Positions 24,963 through 35,895 are shown, counted from the first letter of the stretch. The stretch is DNA of 41,399 nt from Alcaligenaceae bacterium (GCA_012518515.1 JAAYRZ010000151.1:1-41399), one strand, 5' to 3'. Notes: generated from the letters alone by a model not told the origin. Numbers and translations: made by a program.

Positions 24963-26132
24963 ATGCTGTATGAGCTGTTTAAGTATTTAAGTAAAGATTA
25001 TGGTTTTTTTGCCGTATTTGATTATTTGACGATGCGCGCGCTGATGGCTAGCGCCACAGCGTTGTTAATAGGCCTGATTGCGGGGCCTAAAGTGATTCGC
25101 AAGTTGTTAGAAATGAAGGTAGGGCAAGCCGTACGTCAATACGGTCTGGAGTCACATTTAGTCAAAGACGGTACGCCGACGATGGGTGGTGTGCTTGTAT
25201 TGATCTCTATCGCCTTATCAACCCTGTTGTGGGCAGATTTAAATAATCGATTTGTCTGGGTGGTGCTTTTCGTGACGGTAGGCTTTGGCGCTATCGGGTG
25301 GTTTGATGATTACCGTAAAGTGGTTTATAGAAACCCTGAGGGCATGTCATCCAGAGAGAAGTTTTTCTGGCAGGCAACCATTGGTGCGGTAGCATCACTT
25401 TACTTAAGTTTCGCTGTATCAGCTCCGGCCAATGCGGATTTGTGGCCACTTTTTAGGGATTGGGTGATGAGTGGTTTCACTATGTCCTTACCAGTACAAG
25501 CTGACTTGATCGTCCCATTTTTCAAGAGTGTAAGTTACCCCTTAGGTGTTTTTGGTTTTGCGATTTTGACGTGGTTAGTGATTGTCGGTTCCAGTAATGC
25601 AGTGAATTTGACCGATGGCCTGGATGGCTTGGCGATTATGCCAACTGTGATGGTGGGCGGCGCATTAGGTGTTTTTGCTTATGTCGTTGGCCGTGTGGAC
25701 TATTCCAGTTACTTACTCTTCCCTTATATACCTGGTGCCGGAGAAATGTTGATTCTTTGTGCTGCTTTAGGCGGGGCGGGGTTAGCTTTCTTGTGGTTTA
25801 ATGCCTATCCTGCGCAAGTGTTTATGGGGGATGTAGGTGCTTTGGCACTTGGTGGCATGCTGGGTTGTATTGCAGTGATTGTGCGTCAAGAAATTGTTTT
25901 CTTTATCATGGGCGGTGTGTTTGTCGTTGAAACCCTGTCCGTGATGTTGCAAGTTAGTTGGTTCAAATACACAAAAAAGCGTTATGGTGAAGGACGACGG
26001 ATATTATTAATGGCTCCTTTACATCATCATTTTGAGAAAAAAGGCTGGAAAGAAACTCAAGTAGTTATCCGCTTTTGGATTATTACTATCATGTTGGTAT
26101 TGCTTGGTCTTTCGACCTTGAAGTTACGTTAG
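24963..26132 (+). CDS. mraY: Phospho-MurNAc-pentapeptide translocase MraY
   Basis: MraY moves phospho-MurNAc-pentapeptide onto undecaprenyl phosphate, making lipid I in the inner membrane. The 389-residue protein has about ten membrane segments. Catalytic landmarks are present: FDDYRKV (about 114-120), [10 protein letters not shown] (about 216-225), [11 protein letters not shown] (about 290-300) and HHHFEKKGW near 355. The length is somewhat above E. coli MraY (360), with the extra residues mainly in the loop around 150-185. It lies 25 bp after murEF. Confidence 0.98.
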   Translation: MLYELFKYLSKDYGFFAVFDYLTMRALMASATALLIGLIAGPKVIRKLLEMKVGQAVRQYGLESHLVKDGTPTMGGVLVLISIALSTLLWADLNNRFVWVVLFVTVGFGAIGWFDDYRKVVYRNPEGMSSREKFFWQATIGAVASLYLSFAVSAPANADLWPLFRDWVMSGFTMSLPVQADLIVPFFKSVSYPLGVFGFAILTWLVIVGSSNAVNLTDGLDGLAIMPTVMVGGALGVFAYVVGRVDYSSYLLFPYIPGAGEMLILCAALGGAGLAFLWFNAYPAQVFMGDVGALALGGMLGCIAVIVRQEIVFFIMGGVFVVETLSVMLQVSWFKYTKKRYGEGRRILLMAPLHHHFEKKGWKETQVVIRFWIITIMLVLLGLSTLKLR

Positions 26133-26163
26133 ATTTTATTTAAAAAGTTTTTAGAGCTTGGCG

Positions 26164-27693
26164 ATGGCAGAACATAACATATTGGCTCAGTCACAGGTAT
26201 TAGTTTTAGGCTTAGGTGAGACAGGCCTAGCTAGTGCCTTATGGTGTTTGCGTGAAGGAGCCAAGCTGCGCGTCGCTGATACGCGTGAGCAACCGCCGGG
26301 TTTAGTTGAAATTCAGGCATTTGCTTCACAACAGCAACATGCTGTGATCTCCTATGCATTAGGGGAGCGTTGTTTAGAGGCCGAGACACTCGAGGGGATT
26401 GACTCCCTAGTTTTAAGTCCAGGTCTTTCGCCGAACGAATCACCAGTTAAAGAGTTTTTAGAGCTTGCTGCTGAACGCGGTATTGAGGTGATTGGCGAGA
26501 TTGAATTGTTTGCCAGGGCATTACGTGATTTAAAAGTTAAGCAAGGCTATGACTGCGAGGTGATTGCCATCACAGGGACTAATGGTAAGACTACGGTTAC
26601 CATGATGGCTCGTGATATGCTTTTGGCGGCTGAGATATCCGCAGTTGCGGCGGGCAATATCAGCCCCGCTGCACTAACGGCATTGATGCAGGCCTTGGAT
26701 AGTAATCAGTTGCCGCAGGTCTGGGTTTTAGAGTTGTCCAGCTTTCAGATGGCAACTGTACAGTCGCTTAGTCCTAAAGCCTCTGTTGTGCTTAATCTGA
26801 GTCAGGATCATCTTGACTGGCATTTGGATTGGGCAGATTACGTTCAGCATAAAGCCAAGCTACTCAATTTGAGTGAGGTTAAGGTCGTTGCGCGTTCAGA
26901 GCCTGAGGTGTTGTCGATGATGGCAGAGGTTCAGGCGCTGGATGTAGTGAGTTTTGGTGAGGACGAGCCATTATTACTTGGTGACTTAGGAATTCATACA
27001 GAGGGTAGCATAAGCTGGTTAGCAGCGTGCATTGATGATAATTTTGATTTGCCACTTAGCAGTACAGCCCGTAAGAAAAAAGAACAAGAAAATAGTCGTG
27101 GTTCAGGTGTTTTAAAGCATCTTATGCCCGTTGCGGCGTTGCCGGTACAAGGTCGTCATAATGCCTTGAATGCATTGGCTGCTATGGCTTTGTGCAGAGC
27201 ACTGGGTATTGGCTGGAGTCCTTTGTTACATGCCTTAAATAGTTTCCAGCCAGCACCACATCGAATGAGTTTTGTGCGTAATGTAGCCGGTATCGACTTT
27301 ATTAATGATAGTAAGGGGACCAATGTCGGTGCCACCTTAGCTGCCATTAATGGCCTAGAGCAACGCCTTGTTGTGATTCTGGGTGGCTTAGCTAAAGGTC
27401 AGGACTTCACGCCTTTAGTAGGACCCTTAGCCCAAAAAGCTAGAGCAATTGTACTAATTGGTCAGGATGCTAAGCAGATCGAGCAGGAGTTGGATGCTAC
27501 TGGCATAGCTATGATTCACGCCACTACCATGGAGGACGCTGTGATGAGGGCGATGGGGGTAGCGTCTGTGGGTGATGTTGTTTTGTTATCACCAGCATGT
27601 GCCAGCATGGATATGTTTAAAAATTATATGCAGCGTGGTTTTGCTTTTGAAGAGGCGGTGCAGGAGTTAGCACTTGAGCATGGAGAGATTTAG
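26164..27693 (+). CDS. murD: UDP-MurNAc-L-Ala:D-Glu ligase MurD
   Basis: MurD adds D-glutamate to UDP-MurNAc-L-alanine in the cytoplasm. I choose ATG 26164 (509 residues) rather than TTG 26158, since AGAG lies seven bases upstream. The N-terminal Rossmann domain starts VLVLGLGETGLASA, the ATP site is GTNGKTT (138-144), NLSQDHLDWH is near 217, and the C-terminal domain starts around FINDSKGTNVGAT. At 509 residues it is longer than E. coli MurD (438). Part of the excess is a charged, low-complexity insert with RKKKEQENSRGSG at about 303-315. The stop directly abuts the ftsW ATG. Confidence 0.97.
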   Translation: MAEHNILAQSQVLVLGLGETGLASALWCLREGAKLRVADTREQPPGLVEIQAFASQQQHAVISYALGERCLEAETLEGIDSLVLSPGLSPNESPVKEFLELAAERGIEVIGEIELFARALRDLKVKQGYDCEVIAITGTNGKTTVTMMARDMLLAAEISAVAAGNISPAALTALMQALDSNQLPQVWVLELSSFQMATVQSLSPKASVVLNLSQDHLDWHLDWADYVQHKAKLLNLSEVKVVARSEPEVLSMMAEVQALDVVSFGEDEPLLLGDLGIHTEGSISWLAACIDDNFDLPLSSTARKKKEQENSRGSGVLKHLMPVAALPVQGRHNALNALAAMALCRALGIGWSPLLHALNSFQPAPHRMSFVRNVAGIDFINDSKGTNVGATLAAINGLEQRLVVILGGLAKGQDFTPLVGPLAQKARAIVLIGQDAKQIEQELDATGIAMIHATTMEDAVMRAMGVASVGDVVLLSPACASMDMFKNYMQRGFAFEEAVQELALEHGEI

Positions 27694-28950
27694 ATGAGTC
27701 TAAGCATGCGTGACCGTTTTGTGCGAGACGGGGAAACCGGAGTTAATGAGGTTTCTCCATCTCGTACCAAAATGCTGGATTATGACTTATTGCTGTTAGG
27801 CGTTATTGGGGCGATTCTGGTTTTGGGCTTGGTGATGGTTTATTCATCATCTATTGCTCTTACTGAAGGGCCTAATAGTCATGTTTTTAGATTTAATCGT
27901 TACTTCATGATGCAAGCCATTTATATTGCTATTGGCTTTTGTGGCATGTTTACTGTGTTTAATATCAACATGGATAAGTGGGAGGAGTTATCGCTCACTT
28001 TTTATGTGGTAGCTATTGTTTTGCTTATCGTGGTGTTATTTCCATTTATTGGCCGTGAGGTCAATGGCGCTAGACGCTGGATACCTTTAGGGCCGGTAAA
28101 CTTTCAGCCTTCAGAACTGATGAAAATGGCGATGGTCCTTTATACCGCGCGTTTTGCAGTCAGACGACGTAATGAAATAGGTAGCCTTAGCTGGCGAGAT
28201 GGTTCTGTCTTCTGGGTAATGCTAATTGCGGGAATGATGGGCTTTGCTGCGTTTTTAACCTTTTTAGAGCCAGACTTGGGTGCGGCCATGGTGATTGCAT
28301 GTATTGCCATTGGTATCCTGTTTTTGGGTGGTTTAAATGGTTTTTATCTGAGTATTGTGTGTGTTGGTGCAATAGGCGTTGTTGGCGCTGCTGTGTTTGG
28401 CAGCTCTTGGCGTCTCAAGCGTTTGTTGGCCTTTATGGACCCTTTTAGTGAAGAATATGCACAGTCTTCAGGGTATCAATTAGTTCATTCTTTAATTGCG
28501 ATAGGGCGTGGTGAGTGGACCGGTGTTGGTCTAGGCTTCAGTATTGAAAAATTGCACTACTTGCCTGAAGCACATACAGACTTTATTTTGGCTGTGATTG
28601 GAGAAGAGTTGGGTTTTATCGGTATCGTCACGGTCGTTGTGTTGTATTTTCTGCTGGTTTTTAAGACATTCAAAATTGGTCGTGTAGCCATTGCCATGGA
28701 TAGGTATTTTAGTGGACTGGTAGCACAGGGGGTAGGGATCTGGATTGGTTTTCAGGCACTCTTTAATTTATGTGTGTGCCTTGGTTTACTACCAACTAAG
28801 GGACTGACACTACCGATGATTAGTTATGGTGGTTCGGCTATGGTCATAACGCTTTGTGCTCTAGGCCTAGTTTTTAGGGTCGATTATGAAAACCGTCAAT
28901 TAATGCGGGGTCTACCAATTTCTGGTGTACCAACGCCGAGGTATATGTGA
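27694..28950 (+). CDS. ftsW: Septal peptidoglycan polymerase FtsW (SEDS)
   Basis: FtsW is the SEDS glycosyltransferase that polymerises lipid II at the septum with FtsI. The 418-residue protein has about ten membrane segments. Typical motifs are [22 protein letters not shown] (about 121-142), [11 protein letters not shown] (about 190-200) with the key acidic residue, LPEAHTDFI near 290, and [16 protein letters not shown] near 368. A cytoplasmic N-terminal extension of about 28 residues precedes the first helix. The start immediately follows the murD stop, and the end overlaps the murG start. Confidence 0.97.
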   Translation: MSLSMRDRFVRDGETGVNEVSPSRTKMLDYDLLLLGVIGAILVLGLVMVYSSSIALTEGPNSHVFRFNRYFMMQAIYIAIGFCGMFTVFNINMDKWEELSLTFYVVAIVLLIVVLFPFIGREVNGARRWIPLGPVNFQPSELMKMAMVLYTARFAVRRRNEIGSLSWRDGSVFWVMLIAGMMGFAAFLTFLEPDLGAAMVIACIAIGILFLGGLNGFYLSIVCVGAIGVVGAAVFGSSWRLKRLLAFMDPFSEEYAQSSGYQLVHSLIAIGRGEWTGVGLGFSIEKLHYLPEAHTDFILAVIGEELGFIGIVTVVVLYFLLVFKTFKIGRVAIAMDRYFSGLVAQGVGIWIGFQALFNLCVCLGLLPTKGLTLPMISYGGSAMVITLCALGLVFRVDYENRQLMRGLPISGVPTPRYM

Positions 28951-30074
28951 TGAGTGACGATCTTAAAGTAGAACCTATGATGGCTGCTAATGAGCCTGAT
29001 GCCGCTGTCTTGACACCCACTATTTTAATCATGGCGGGTGGTACCGGAGGTCATATTATGCCCGGGCTAGCAGTAGCAGACGAGTTACGACAGCGCGGTT
29101 GGAATGTTTATTGGTTAGGTAATCCTGATCGCATGGAGGGAGAACTCGTCCCCGCCCGCGGTTTTCAGTTGTTGCCGATGAGTTTTGCGGGTTTACGCGG
29201 CAAGGGGTTTTCTGCTTTATTGAAGTTACCTTTTGCTTTAGCTGGTGCTTTAAATGATGCACGTAAGGCATTTAAACAAGTAAAGCCCGATGTGGTGTTG
29301 GGTATGGGCGGCTATGCCGCTTTTCCAGGTAGCGTAGTTGCTTTTTTAAGTGCTAAGCCAATTGTTTTACATGAGCAAAATGCAGTTGCAGGCACTGCCA
29401 ATAAGGTGATTAGTAAATTAGCTAAGCGTGTTTTGATGGCTTTTCCTAAGGCCTTGTCCAAAGGAACCGTCGTTGGTAATCCAGTGCGAGCAGAATTATT
29501 AAATTTAGCAATGCCAGTAGAACGCTTTGCAAATCGTGAGGGTCCCTTACGTCTTCTAGTGGTGGGTGGTAGTTTGGGCGCTTTAGCCTTAAATAACCTA
29601 ATTCCGGAAGCGATCGCACAGATTTCACCAGAACAGCGTCCTCTGATTACCCACCAATCAGGCTCTGCGCACTTGGAAATATTAAAAAATAATTACAGTG
29701 AAGCTGGAGTCGAAGCAAATTGTGTTGCTTTCATTGATAATATGGCAAATGCACTTGCTGAGGCAGACTTGTTAATTTGTCGTGCAGGTGCCATGACAGT
29801 GGCAGAGGTTGCTGCTGTGGGTGTACCGGCATTATTTGTGCCCTTACCGGGGGCGATTGATGATCATCAAACGGCCAATGCTCGTTGGTTGGCTGATGCA
29901 GGGGCAGCAGAGATTAAGGCACAATCTGCCTTAAGTGCCCAGTGGTTGGCCAAGTGGTTGGTGGCTAAAGACCGTAATCAGCTATTAGAAATAGCGACGG
30001 CAGCGCGAGCAATGGCTTTGCCTGGCGCTACACATGCAATTGCAGATGTTTGTGAGCAATTGGCTAGGGATTAA
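28950..30074 (+). CDS. murG: Lipid II-forming GlcNAc transferase MurG
   Basis: MurG adds N-acetylglucosamine to lipid I on the cytoplasmic face of the membrane. The glycine-rich [16 protein letters not shown] and [14 protein letters not shown] motifs and the donor-binding [23 protein letters not shown] with [11 protein letters not shown] are clear. I choose ATG 28950, whose first base is the last base of the ftsW stop (TGATG), giving 374 residues. A GTG at 28947 would add one residue. An extension of about 22 residues precedes the usual start point of the fold, so the ATGs near 28978 are also conceivable. Confidence 0.96.
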   Translation: MSDDLKVEPMMAANEPDAAVLTPTILIMAGGTGGHIMPGLAVADELRQRGWNVYWLGNPDRMEGELVPARGFQLLPMSFAGLRGKGFSALLKLPFALAGALNDARKAFKQVKPDVVLGMGGYAAFPGSVVAFLSAKPIVLHEQNAVAGTANKVISKLAKRVLMAFPKALSKGTVVGNPVRAELLNLAMPVERFANREGPLRLLVVGGSLGALALNNLIPEAIAQISPEQRPLITHQSGSAHLEILKNNYSEAGVEANCVAFIDNMANALAEADLLICRAGAMTVAEVAAVGVPALFVPLPGAIDDHQTANARWLADAGAAEIKAQSALSAQWLAKWLVAKDRNQLLEIATAARAMALPGATHAIADVCEQLARD

Positions 30075-30075
30075 A

Positions 30076-31497
30076 ATGAAGCATAGAATTAGAAATATCC
30101 ATTTAGTAGGAATAGGTGGCTCAGGGATGAGCGGCATTGCAGAGGTTTTGATTAATCAGGGCTATCAAGTTAGTGGTTCAGATTTAAATAAAACAGCAGT
30201 CACTCAGCGTTTAGAAGGCCTAGGCGCCAAGATTTTTTATGAGCATGCAGCGGATAACGTAGACAAGGCAGAGGCCGATGTGGTGGTCACATCAACGGCG
30301 ATTTCTGGTGGTAATCCGGAGGTGCTTAATGCGCGTTCTCAAGGGATACCGGTGGTGTCCCGAGCAATGATGTTAGCCGAGCTGATGCGCTTAAAGATGG
30401 GTATTGCAGTTGCTGGTACTCATGGTAAAACAACGACCACAAGTTTTGTCAGTAGTATCTTAGCAGAAGCTAAGCTGGATCCGACTTTTGTGATCGGTGG
30501 CCGTTTGAACTCTGCAGGTACTAATGCTTATTTGGGTAAGGGCGACTATATCGTGGTCGAAGCCGATGAGTCAGATGCTTCATTTCTAAACTTATTGCCT
30601 GTCATGGCCATCGTTACTAATATTGACGTTGATCATATGGATACCTATGGTCATGATGTGGCGCGTTTACGTAGTGCTTTTGTTGAGTTTACGCAAAATT
30701 TACCGTTTTATGGTACGGCTATTTTATGTGTGGATGATGATAATGTCAGAAAAATTATTCCCTTCATCTCACGTCCTATCGTGACTTATGGTTTTAATGA
30801 AGACGCAGACTATCGTGCAACTGATGTACGTAGTGTAGGTCCACAAATGTATTTTACGGCACATCGGAATTGTGGTCGTAGACGTCAGTGTGAGCCTTTA
30901 GATATCGTATTAAACTTACCAGGTCGCCATAATGTATTAAATGCTCTAGCTGCAGTTGCTCTAGCGACTGAAATTGGTGTGGAGGATGAGGCGATTCAAA
31001 CGGCACTTAAAAACTTTACCGGTGTAGGACGGCGTTTTAGTTTTGTTGGTGAGATTGAAGCTCAAGCAATTAATAACGGTGGTAAATACACTTTGATTGA
31101 TGACTACGGTCATCACCCTGTGGAAATGCAGGCGACAATTGAAGCGGCACGTGGAGCATGGCCTGACAAGCGTTTAGTATTAGCGTTTCAACCGCACCGT
31201 TATAGTCGGACACGTGATTGTTTTGAGGAGTTTGTGCGCGTTTTAGGCTTAGCTGATGAGGTGATTTTGACTGAGGTGTATGCTGCAGGTGAATTGCCTT
31301 TGAGCTTTGCCAGTGGTGAGGCATTGAACAAAGCACTACAGCAAGACGGCAAGGTGGAGCCGCAGTTTGTTCCAGATATAGAAGATTTACCCGAAGCGAT
31401 TCATGCCTTTGCGCGTGATGGTGATGTTGTTATAACAATGGGCGCTGGTTCAATTAGCAGAGTGCCTGCAAAAATCTTGGAGACAGCCAATGGCTAA
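30076..31497 (+). CDS. murC: UDP-MurNAc:L-alanine ligase MurC
   Basis: MurC attaches the first residue, L-alanine, to UDP-MurNAc. The 473-residue protein (E. coli 491) has the nucleotide-binding [17 protein letters not shown] at its N-terminus, the ATP site GTHGKTT (114-120), and [10 protein letters not shown] and [12 protein letters not shown] near 165-200. DDYGHHPVE and FQPHRYSRT are in the C-terminal part. ATG 30076 is preferred, five bases after TAGGGA and one base after the murG stop; a longer frame overlapping murG has no support. It overlaps ddl by 8 bp. Confidence 0.98.
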   Translation: MKHRIRNIHLVGIGGSGMSGIAEVLINQGYQVSGSDLNKTAVTQRLEGLGAKIFYEHAADNVDKAEADVVVTSTAISGGNPEVLNARSQGIPVVSRAMMLAELMRLKMGIAVAGTHGKTTTTSFVSSILAEAKLDPTFVIGGRLNSAGTNAYLGKGDYIVVEADESDASFLNLLPVMAIVTNIDVDHMDTYGHDVARLRSAFVEFTQNLPFYGTAILCVDDDNVRKIIPFISRPIVTYGFNEDADYRATDVRSVGPQMYFTAHRNCGRRRQCEPLDIVLNLPGRHNVLNALAAVALATEIGVEDEAIQTALKNFTGVGRRFSFVGEIEAQAINNGGKYTLIDDYGHHPVEMQATIEAARGAWPDKRLVLAFQPHRYSRTRDCFEEFVRVLGLADEVILTEVYAAGELPLSFASGEALNKALQQDGKVEPQFVPDIEDLPEAIHAFARDGDVVITMGAGSISRVPAKILETANG

Positions 31498-32440
31498 TAC
31501 AGATAAGAATTTTGGTAAAGTCGGTGTGTTATATGGTGGTGTATCGGCTGAGCGCCCAGTTTCTTTGAATTCTGGCGCTGGTGTTCACGCAGCTTTGCTT
31601 GAAAAAGGTGTCGATGCTCATCTCTTTGATTTAGGTGAGCGAAGCCTCGGCGATTTGGAAGCAGAGAAGTTTGATCGTGTATTTATTATCCTACATGGCC
31701 GCTATGGTGAAGATGGTTGTATTCAGGGAGCACTGGAGATCTTAGGTGTTCCCTATACAGGCCCTGGGGTGATGAGTTCTAGCGTAGCCATGGACAAAAT
31801 CATGACTAAGCGTCTCTTTATTGAGCAAGAGATACCAACGCCGAAGTATCATGTGGTTCGCAATGCTGAAGACTTACAAGAAGCAGTCAATAAGTTAGGT
31901 TTACCGATGATTTTAAAACCGCCACATGAGGGCTCCACCATCGGTTTAACTAAAATTCAGACTGCTGAGCAACTAGATGAGGCTTTAATTCAGGCTTCAC
32001 AATACGACAAGGTGTTATTGGCAGAACAGTGCATTGTTGGTCGTGAGTTGACCGTGGCAGTGCTTGGGCAGGGTGAAGATGCCCGTGCTTTACCGGCAAT
32101 TGAGATTGTCGCGCCAGATGGCAATTATGACTTCCACAATAAATACCATTCAGATGATACGCAGTACATTTGTCCTGCTGACTTATCACCCGAATTGACT
32201 AAGAAAATTCAGGATTATTGTGTGCAAGCCTACCGTACTGTTGGTTGTGAGGGCTGGTCGCGTGTCGATGTGATGCTAAATGCAGACAATGAGCCGTATT
32301 TATTGGAGATTAATACAGCTCCTGGTATGACTAGTCATTCTTTGGTGCCGATGGCGGCAAAGGCTGAAGGCATGTCGTATCCTGAGTTATGTGTCAATAT
32401 TCTTGCCTCGGCTGAGCTTAAAGTTGGTCGCAAGGGTTAA
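31490..32440 (+). CDS. ddlB: D-alanine:D-alanine ligase DdlB
   Basis: This ATP-grasp enzyme makes the D-Ala-D-Ala dipeptide used by MurF. The 316-residue protein has [17 protein letters not shown] at the N-terminus, the [12 protein letters not shown] segment near 65, [13 protein letters not shown] near 144-156 for ATP, and [14 protein letters not shown] near 210-223, the omega-loop form of D-Ala-D-Ala (not D-lactate) ligases. The metal-binding [10 protein letters not shown] lies near 275. It overlaps murC by 8 bp. Confidence 0.97.
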   Translation: MANTDKNFGKVGVLYGGVSAERPVSLNSGAGVHAALLEKGVDAHLFDLGERSLGDLEAEKFDRVFIILHGRYGEDGCIQGALEILGVPYTGPGVMSSSVAMDKIMTKRLFIEQEIPTPKYHVVRNAEDLQEAVNKLGLPMILKPPHEGSTIGLTKIQTAEQLDEALIQASQYDKVLLAEQCIVGRELTVAVLGQGEDARALPAIEIVAPDGNYDFHNKYHSDDTQYICPADLSPELTKKIQDYCVQAYRTVGCEGWSRVDVMLNADNEPYLLEINTAPGMTSHSLVPMAAKAEGMSYPELCVNILASAELKVGRKG

Positions 32441-32479
32441 AATATTGAGTTACAGCATGCGTTTGCCTAAGGTGTTGGA

Positions 32480-33283
32480 GTGATATTTTCGGATCCCCGT
32501 TTTATTAATCGAGTTGCTGGTTTCTTGGCAACCTTAGGGGTGCTCATCGTGCTTGGGGCTCTAGCCTATCGAGCCATGCATATGCCGATGTTTAATATCA
32601 CCCGTATCGTGCTTGAGCCTAAGCGAGGAGACGTATTGTCTTATGTGTCTCCTGCTAGCATTCAGAGTACACTTGATGGACGAGTGCAAGGTAATTTCTT
32701 TAGTTTGGATTTACTTGAGGTACAAGGCATTCTGAGTACATCACCTTGGGTTCGTCATGTTGATATTACCCGCTTATGGCCAAATGGCTTATTGCTGCGT
32801 ATAGAAGAGCATGAGCCATTTGCCTTGTGGAATAATGAAGCCTTGATTAATACTTGGGGCGAAAAGTATCTAGCTAACCGTGGTGAAGTTGATAGTATCG
32901 ACAGTTTGCCACAGTTTTTCGGACCTGATGGCTCTGAACACCTAGTGGTACAGCGTTATGCCGAGTTAGTCCGTTGGCTTAGTCCGATTAATTTACGGGT
33001 TAAGGAATTAGGTCTTAATGATCGGTATTCATGGCGTGTTTTATTGGATAATAATATCACCCTGACAATGGGGCGTGACCCCGGTGCCGAAATAGCAAAC
33101 CCCTATGATGGGGGAGGTGCGATGAGTTTTGCCGCGACCATTGAACGCTTTGTTCGAGCATGGCCGGCATTGTTAAAACGAATTGAAGGAAGGCCGGTAG
33201 AACGTATTGATCTCCGCTATACTAAAGGTTTTGCGATTACCTTTGCGGATAGTACTAATTCTGACCAGTCTGATATGCCATAA
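32480..33283 (+). CDS. ftsQ: Cell division protein FtsQ
   Basis: FtsQ is a bitopic inner-membrane protein that recruits FtsL/FtsB and links early and late division proteins. The 267 residues have a short cytoplasmic part, one membrane helix (about 12-32), a POTRA domain (FNITRIVLEPKRGDVLSYV onward, about 38-115) and the FtsQ beta domain. The start is GTG with AAGG seven bases upstream. Odd feature: within the beta domain, after LTMGRDP, about 18 residues rich in Gly and Ala (about 201-217) interrupt the usual run from the GR turn to ERFVRAWP. It is followed by ftsA after 16 bp. Confidence 0.95.
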   Translation: MIFSDPRFINRVAGFLATLGVLIVLGALAYRAMHMPMFNITRIVLEPKRGDVLSYVSPASIQSTLDGRVQGNFFSLDLLEVQGILSTSPWVRHVDITRLWPNGLLLRIEEHEPFALWNNEALINTWGEKYLANRGEVDSIDSLPQFFGPDGSEHLVVQRYAELVRWLSPINLRVKELGLNDRYSWRVLLDNNITLTMGRDPGAEIANPYDGGGAMSFAATIERFVRAWPALLKRIEGRPVERIDLRYTKGFAITFADSTNSDQSDMP

Positions 33284-33299
33284 GTGAGTTAATTGAAAA

Positions 33300-34514
33300 A
33301 TGAGTCGAGACCACAATAAGGATGTAATTGTTGCCCTAGATATAGGTACGAGTACCGTTGTAGCCATCGTAGCCGAGTGTTTGGCCGATGGTCGCTATGA
33401 GGTCATCGGTGTGGGCCAGTCACTATCACGAGGTATGCGTAGAGGGGTTGTAGTTAATATTGAGCAAATAGTTGGCTCAATTCAGCAAGCCCTTGAGGAA
33501 GCGTGCCTGATGGCTGATTTCCGTATCCGTGAGGTGTATACCGGTATTGGCGGTAGTCACATCAATAGTTTTAATTCCAGCGGTATGGTTGCCGTTGTCG
33601 ATAAGGAAGTGAGTACGACTGATGTACGTCGTGTACTAGATACGGCTAAGGCAGTTAATATCGCTAATGATCACGAGATTCTGCATGTGATTACACAGCA
33701 GTTCACCTTGGATAAACAAGAAGGCATTATCCAGCCAGTGGGGATGGCGGGTATTCGTCTTGAGGTGCGTGTGCATATCATTACCGGATTGCAGAGCGCG
33801 ACTCAAAATGTCGTCAAGTGCATCCGCCGTTGTGGTTTAGAGATTCGTGGCTTAGTGTTTCAGGCCTTAGCAGCCAGTCAGGTTTGCTTAACTGCTGATG
33901 AAAAGGAATTGGGCGTTGCGCTGGTCGATATTGGTAGTGGCACCACTGATGTAGCGGTGTGGCATGGCGGAGCTCTACGCCATACAGCAGTATTCCCTCA
34001 GGGTGGCGATCAAATTACCAACGATATTGCGACGATGTTACGCACTCCGACTCCAGATGCCGAAGATATCAAATTAAATTATGGTGTAGCTAAAGCAAGT
34101 TTAGTTGGTGCCTCAGAAACTTTTGAAGTGATTGGATTAGGTAATCGAGAGTCTCGTGAGATGGAGCGTCATATCCTTGCTCAAGTGATAGAGCCGCGTG
34201 TTGAAGAAATCCTGATGGGTGTGATGAGTGCTATTGCTGAGTCGGGTCACAAGGTTACCGGTCTGGTGTTGACTGGTGGTACGGCTAGTTTACCAGGGAT
34301 TCAGGAGTTGGCTGAGGATATGTTCCAGGTGCCTGTCCGTATTGGCGTACCAATTTATGATGGTAGTTTGTCAGACGTGGTTTGTGAGCCAAGATTTGCG
34401 ACTGCTATGGGTTTATTAAGCTATTCTCGTATGCAGCAATATGCTCAACATGGGGATATACCCAAAGAAGGTTTATTAAAACGTCTTTGGAACTTTATTA
34501 CTAACAGCTTATAG
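33300..34514 (+). CDS. ftsA: Cell division protein FtsA
   Basis: FtsA is an actin-like ATPase that tethers FtsZ to the membrane. The 404-residue protein shows the phosphate-binding VALDIGTSTVVAIV at the N-terminus, the ALVDIGSGTTDVAVW phosphate-2 motif near 210, and VLTGGTASLPGIQELAE near 322. The last residues, GLLKRLWNFITNSL, form the expected amphipathic membrane-binding helix, so the protein is complete. The ribosome binding site is weak. A 121-bp gap with a structured hairpin separates it from ftsZ. Confidence 0.98.
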   Translation: MSRDHNKDVIVALDIGTSTVVAIVAECLADGRYEVIGVGQSLSRGMRRGVVVNIEQIVGSIQQALEEACLMADFRIREVYTGIGGSHINSFNSSGMVAVVDKEVSTTDVRRVLDTAKAVNIANDHEILHVITQQFTLDKQEGIIQPVGMAGIRLEVRVHIITGLQSATQNVVKCIRRCGLEIRGLVFQALAASQVCLTADEKELGVALVDIGSGTTDVAVWHGGALRHTAVFPQGGDQITNDIATMLRTPTPDAEDIKLNYGVAKASLVGASETFEVIGLGNRESREMERHILAQVIEPRVEEILMGVMSAIAESGHKVTGLVLTGGTASLPGIQELAEDMFQVPVRIGVPIYDGSLSDVVCEPRFATAMGLLSYSRMQQYAQHGDIPKEGLLKRLWNFITNSL

Positions 34515-34551
34515 TTTAGAATAGATAGTGCAGTGGAGTAGGGTGGAGATT

Positions 34552-34594
34552 TCTCAAAGGCAGTGCGAATGTCGCATTGGCTCTTTCTTTGAGA
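34552..34594 (+). promoter_or_regulatory. Nested hairpin in the ftsA-ftsZ gap
   Basis: The outer stem is TCTCAAAG (34552-34559) with CTTTGAGA (34587-34594). The inner stem is CAGTGCGA (34561-34568) with TCGCATTG (34572-34579), loop of three, containing one G-U pair. No T-run follows, so it is not a simple terminator. It sits 41 bp before the ftsZ ATG, in what would be the ftsZ leader. Confidence 0.6.
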
Positions 34595-34635
34595 GCGTTT
34601 CCATGTTTTCGGTATAGGAAAGTAGGAGTCTTTTA

Positions 34636-35883
34636 ATGGGCATGGATTTAGGTTTTAAATTTGTTGACCAGGAGCAGCAGCAAAGCGGCACGGTCATCAA
34701 GGTTGTCGGCGTTGGTGGCGCTGGCGGCAACGCGGTCAATCACATGATCGCCAAGGGTCTTAAAGGAGTTGAGTTCATCAGTGCTAATACTGATGCACAA
34801 GCTTTAGGTAGCTCCAAAGCAGACCATGTCATTCCTTTAGGCACAACCGGATTAGGAGCCGGTGCCAAGGCGGAAAATGGTCGTACGGCAGCTGAAGCGG
34901 CACGAGAGCAAATTCGTAATGCATTGAGCGGCGCTCATATGGTGTTTATTACTGCTGGTATGGGTGGCGGTACCGGTACCGGTGCTAGCCCTGTTGTAGC
35001 ACAAATTGCACGTGAACTAGGTATCCTTACGGTTGGTGTGGTGACCAAGCCTTTTGGCTACGAGGGTACTCGTCGCATGAAGGCCGCCGAAGAGGGGATC
35101 GAGAGCCTAACTGATAATGTCAACGCACTTATCGTGGTGCTTAATGATCGCTTAGAGGAAATGCTAGGTGAAGACGCCACGATGCAAGAGTGTTTCGTCG
35201 AAGCTGACGATGTATTACATAATGCGTGTGCCGGTATTGCCGAGATCATTAATGTCGAGGGTAATATTAACGTTGACTTTGAAGACGTTAAGACCATTAT
35301 GAGCGAGCAAGGTCAGGCGATGATGGGTACGGCAGTAGCCTCTGGCGAGGGTCGTGCTAAGCAAGCCGCCGAAGAGGCGATTGCATGCCCATTATTAGAG
35401 GGTGTAGACCTTAACGGTGCCCGTGGTGTCTTAATTAATATTACCGCTAGCAACAGCATTACTCAGCGTGAGGTTCGCACGATTAACGAGGTGATTACTG
35501 GCTATGCCGACAAGGATGCTGTGATTATTTCGGGTATTGCTCATGACGACAATATGGGCGATCAGATTCGAGTGACTGTTGTAGCTACTGGTCTTGGACG
35601 CAAAAAACCTGAGATCGTTGTTGACAACTCAGAGCACTTACAAGCACGTACAGGTACTGATGACGCGAGCGCAGTAGTCGATGGCTTCAGAGGTTCTGTC
35701 GGTGGCTTTAACCCGATTCGTCAGGCTCGTGGCGCTCGTTCAGGTCAGTTAAATGTGGGCTTTGGCTTGCCGAGTAGCAGTGCTGCTAGCGGTGATTCAG
35801 CAGCTATCTCTCGTCGTTCTTTAAGTGATGAAGAGCGTAACGATAGTGATGTTCCAGCATTTCTGCGTAAACAAGCTAATTAA
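34636..35883 (+). CDS. ftsZ: Cell division GTPase FtsZ
   Basis: FtsZ is the tubulin-like GTPase that polymerises into the division ring. The 415 residues have VVGVGGAGGNAVNHM near the N-terminus, the GTP signature GGGTGTG (110-116), the T7 synergy loop NVDFEDVKTIM with its catalytic aspartates near 215, and a variable linker from about 335. The C-terminal peptide DVPAFLRKQAN binds FtsA and other partners. The ATG is seven bases after TAGGAG. The leader holds the hairpin described above, and two hairpins follow the gene. Confidence 0.99.
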   Translation: MGMDLGFKFVDQEQQQSGTVIKVVGVGGAGGNAVNHMIAKGLKGVEFISANTDAQALGSSKADHVIPLGTTGLGAGAKAENGRTAAEAAREQIRNALSGAHMVFITAGMGGGTGTGASPVVAQIARELGILTVGVVTKPFGYEGTRRMKAAEEGIESLTDNVNALIVVLNDRLEEMLGEDATMQECFVEADDVLHNACAGIAEIINVEGNINVDFEDVKTIMSEQGQAMMGTAVASGEGRAKQAAEEAIACPLLEGVDLNGARGVLINITASNSITQREVRTINEVITGYADKDAVIISGIAHDDNMGDQIRVTVVATGLGRKKPEIVVDNSEHLQARTGTDDASAVVDGFRGSVGGFNPIRQARGARSGQLNVGFGLPSSSAASGDSAAISRRSLSDEERNDSDVPAFLRKQAN

Positions 35884-35895
35884 TCATTCATAGCG

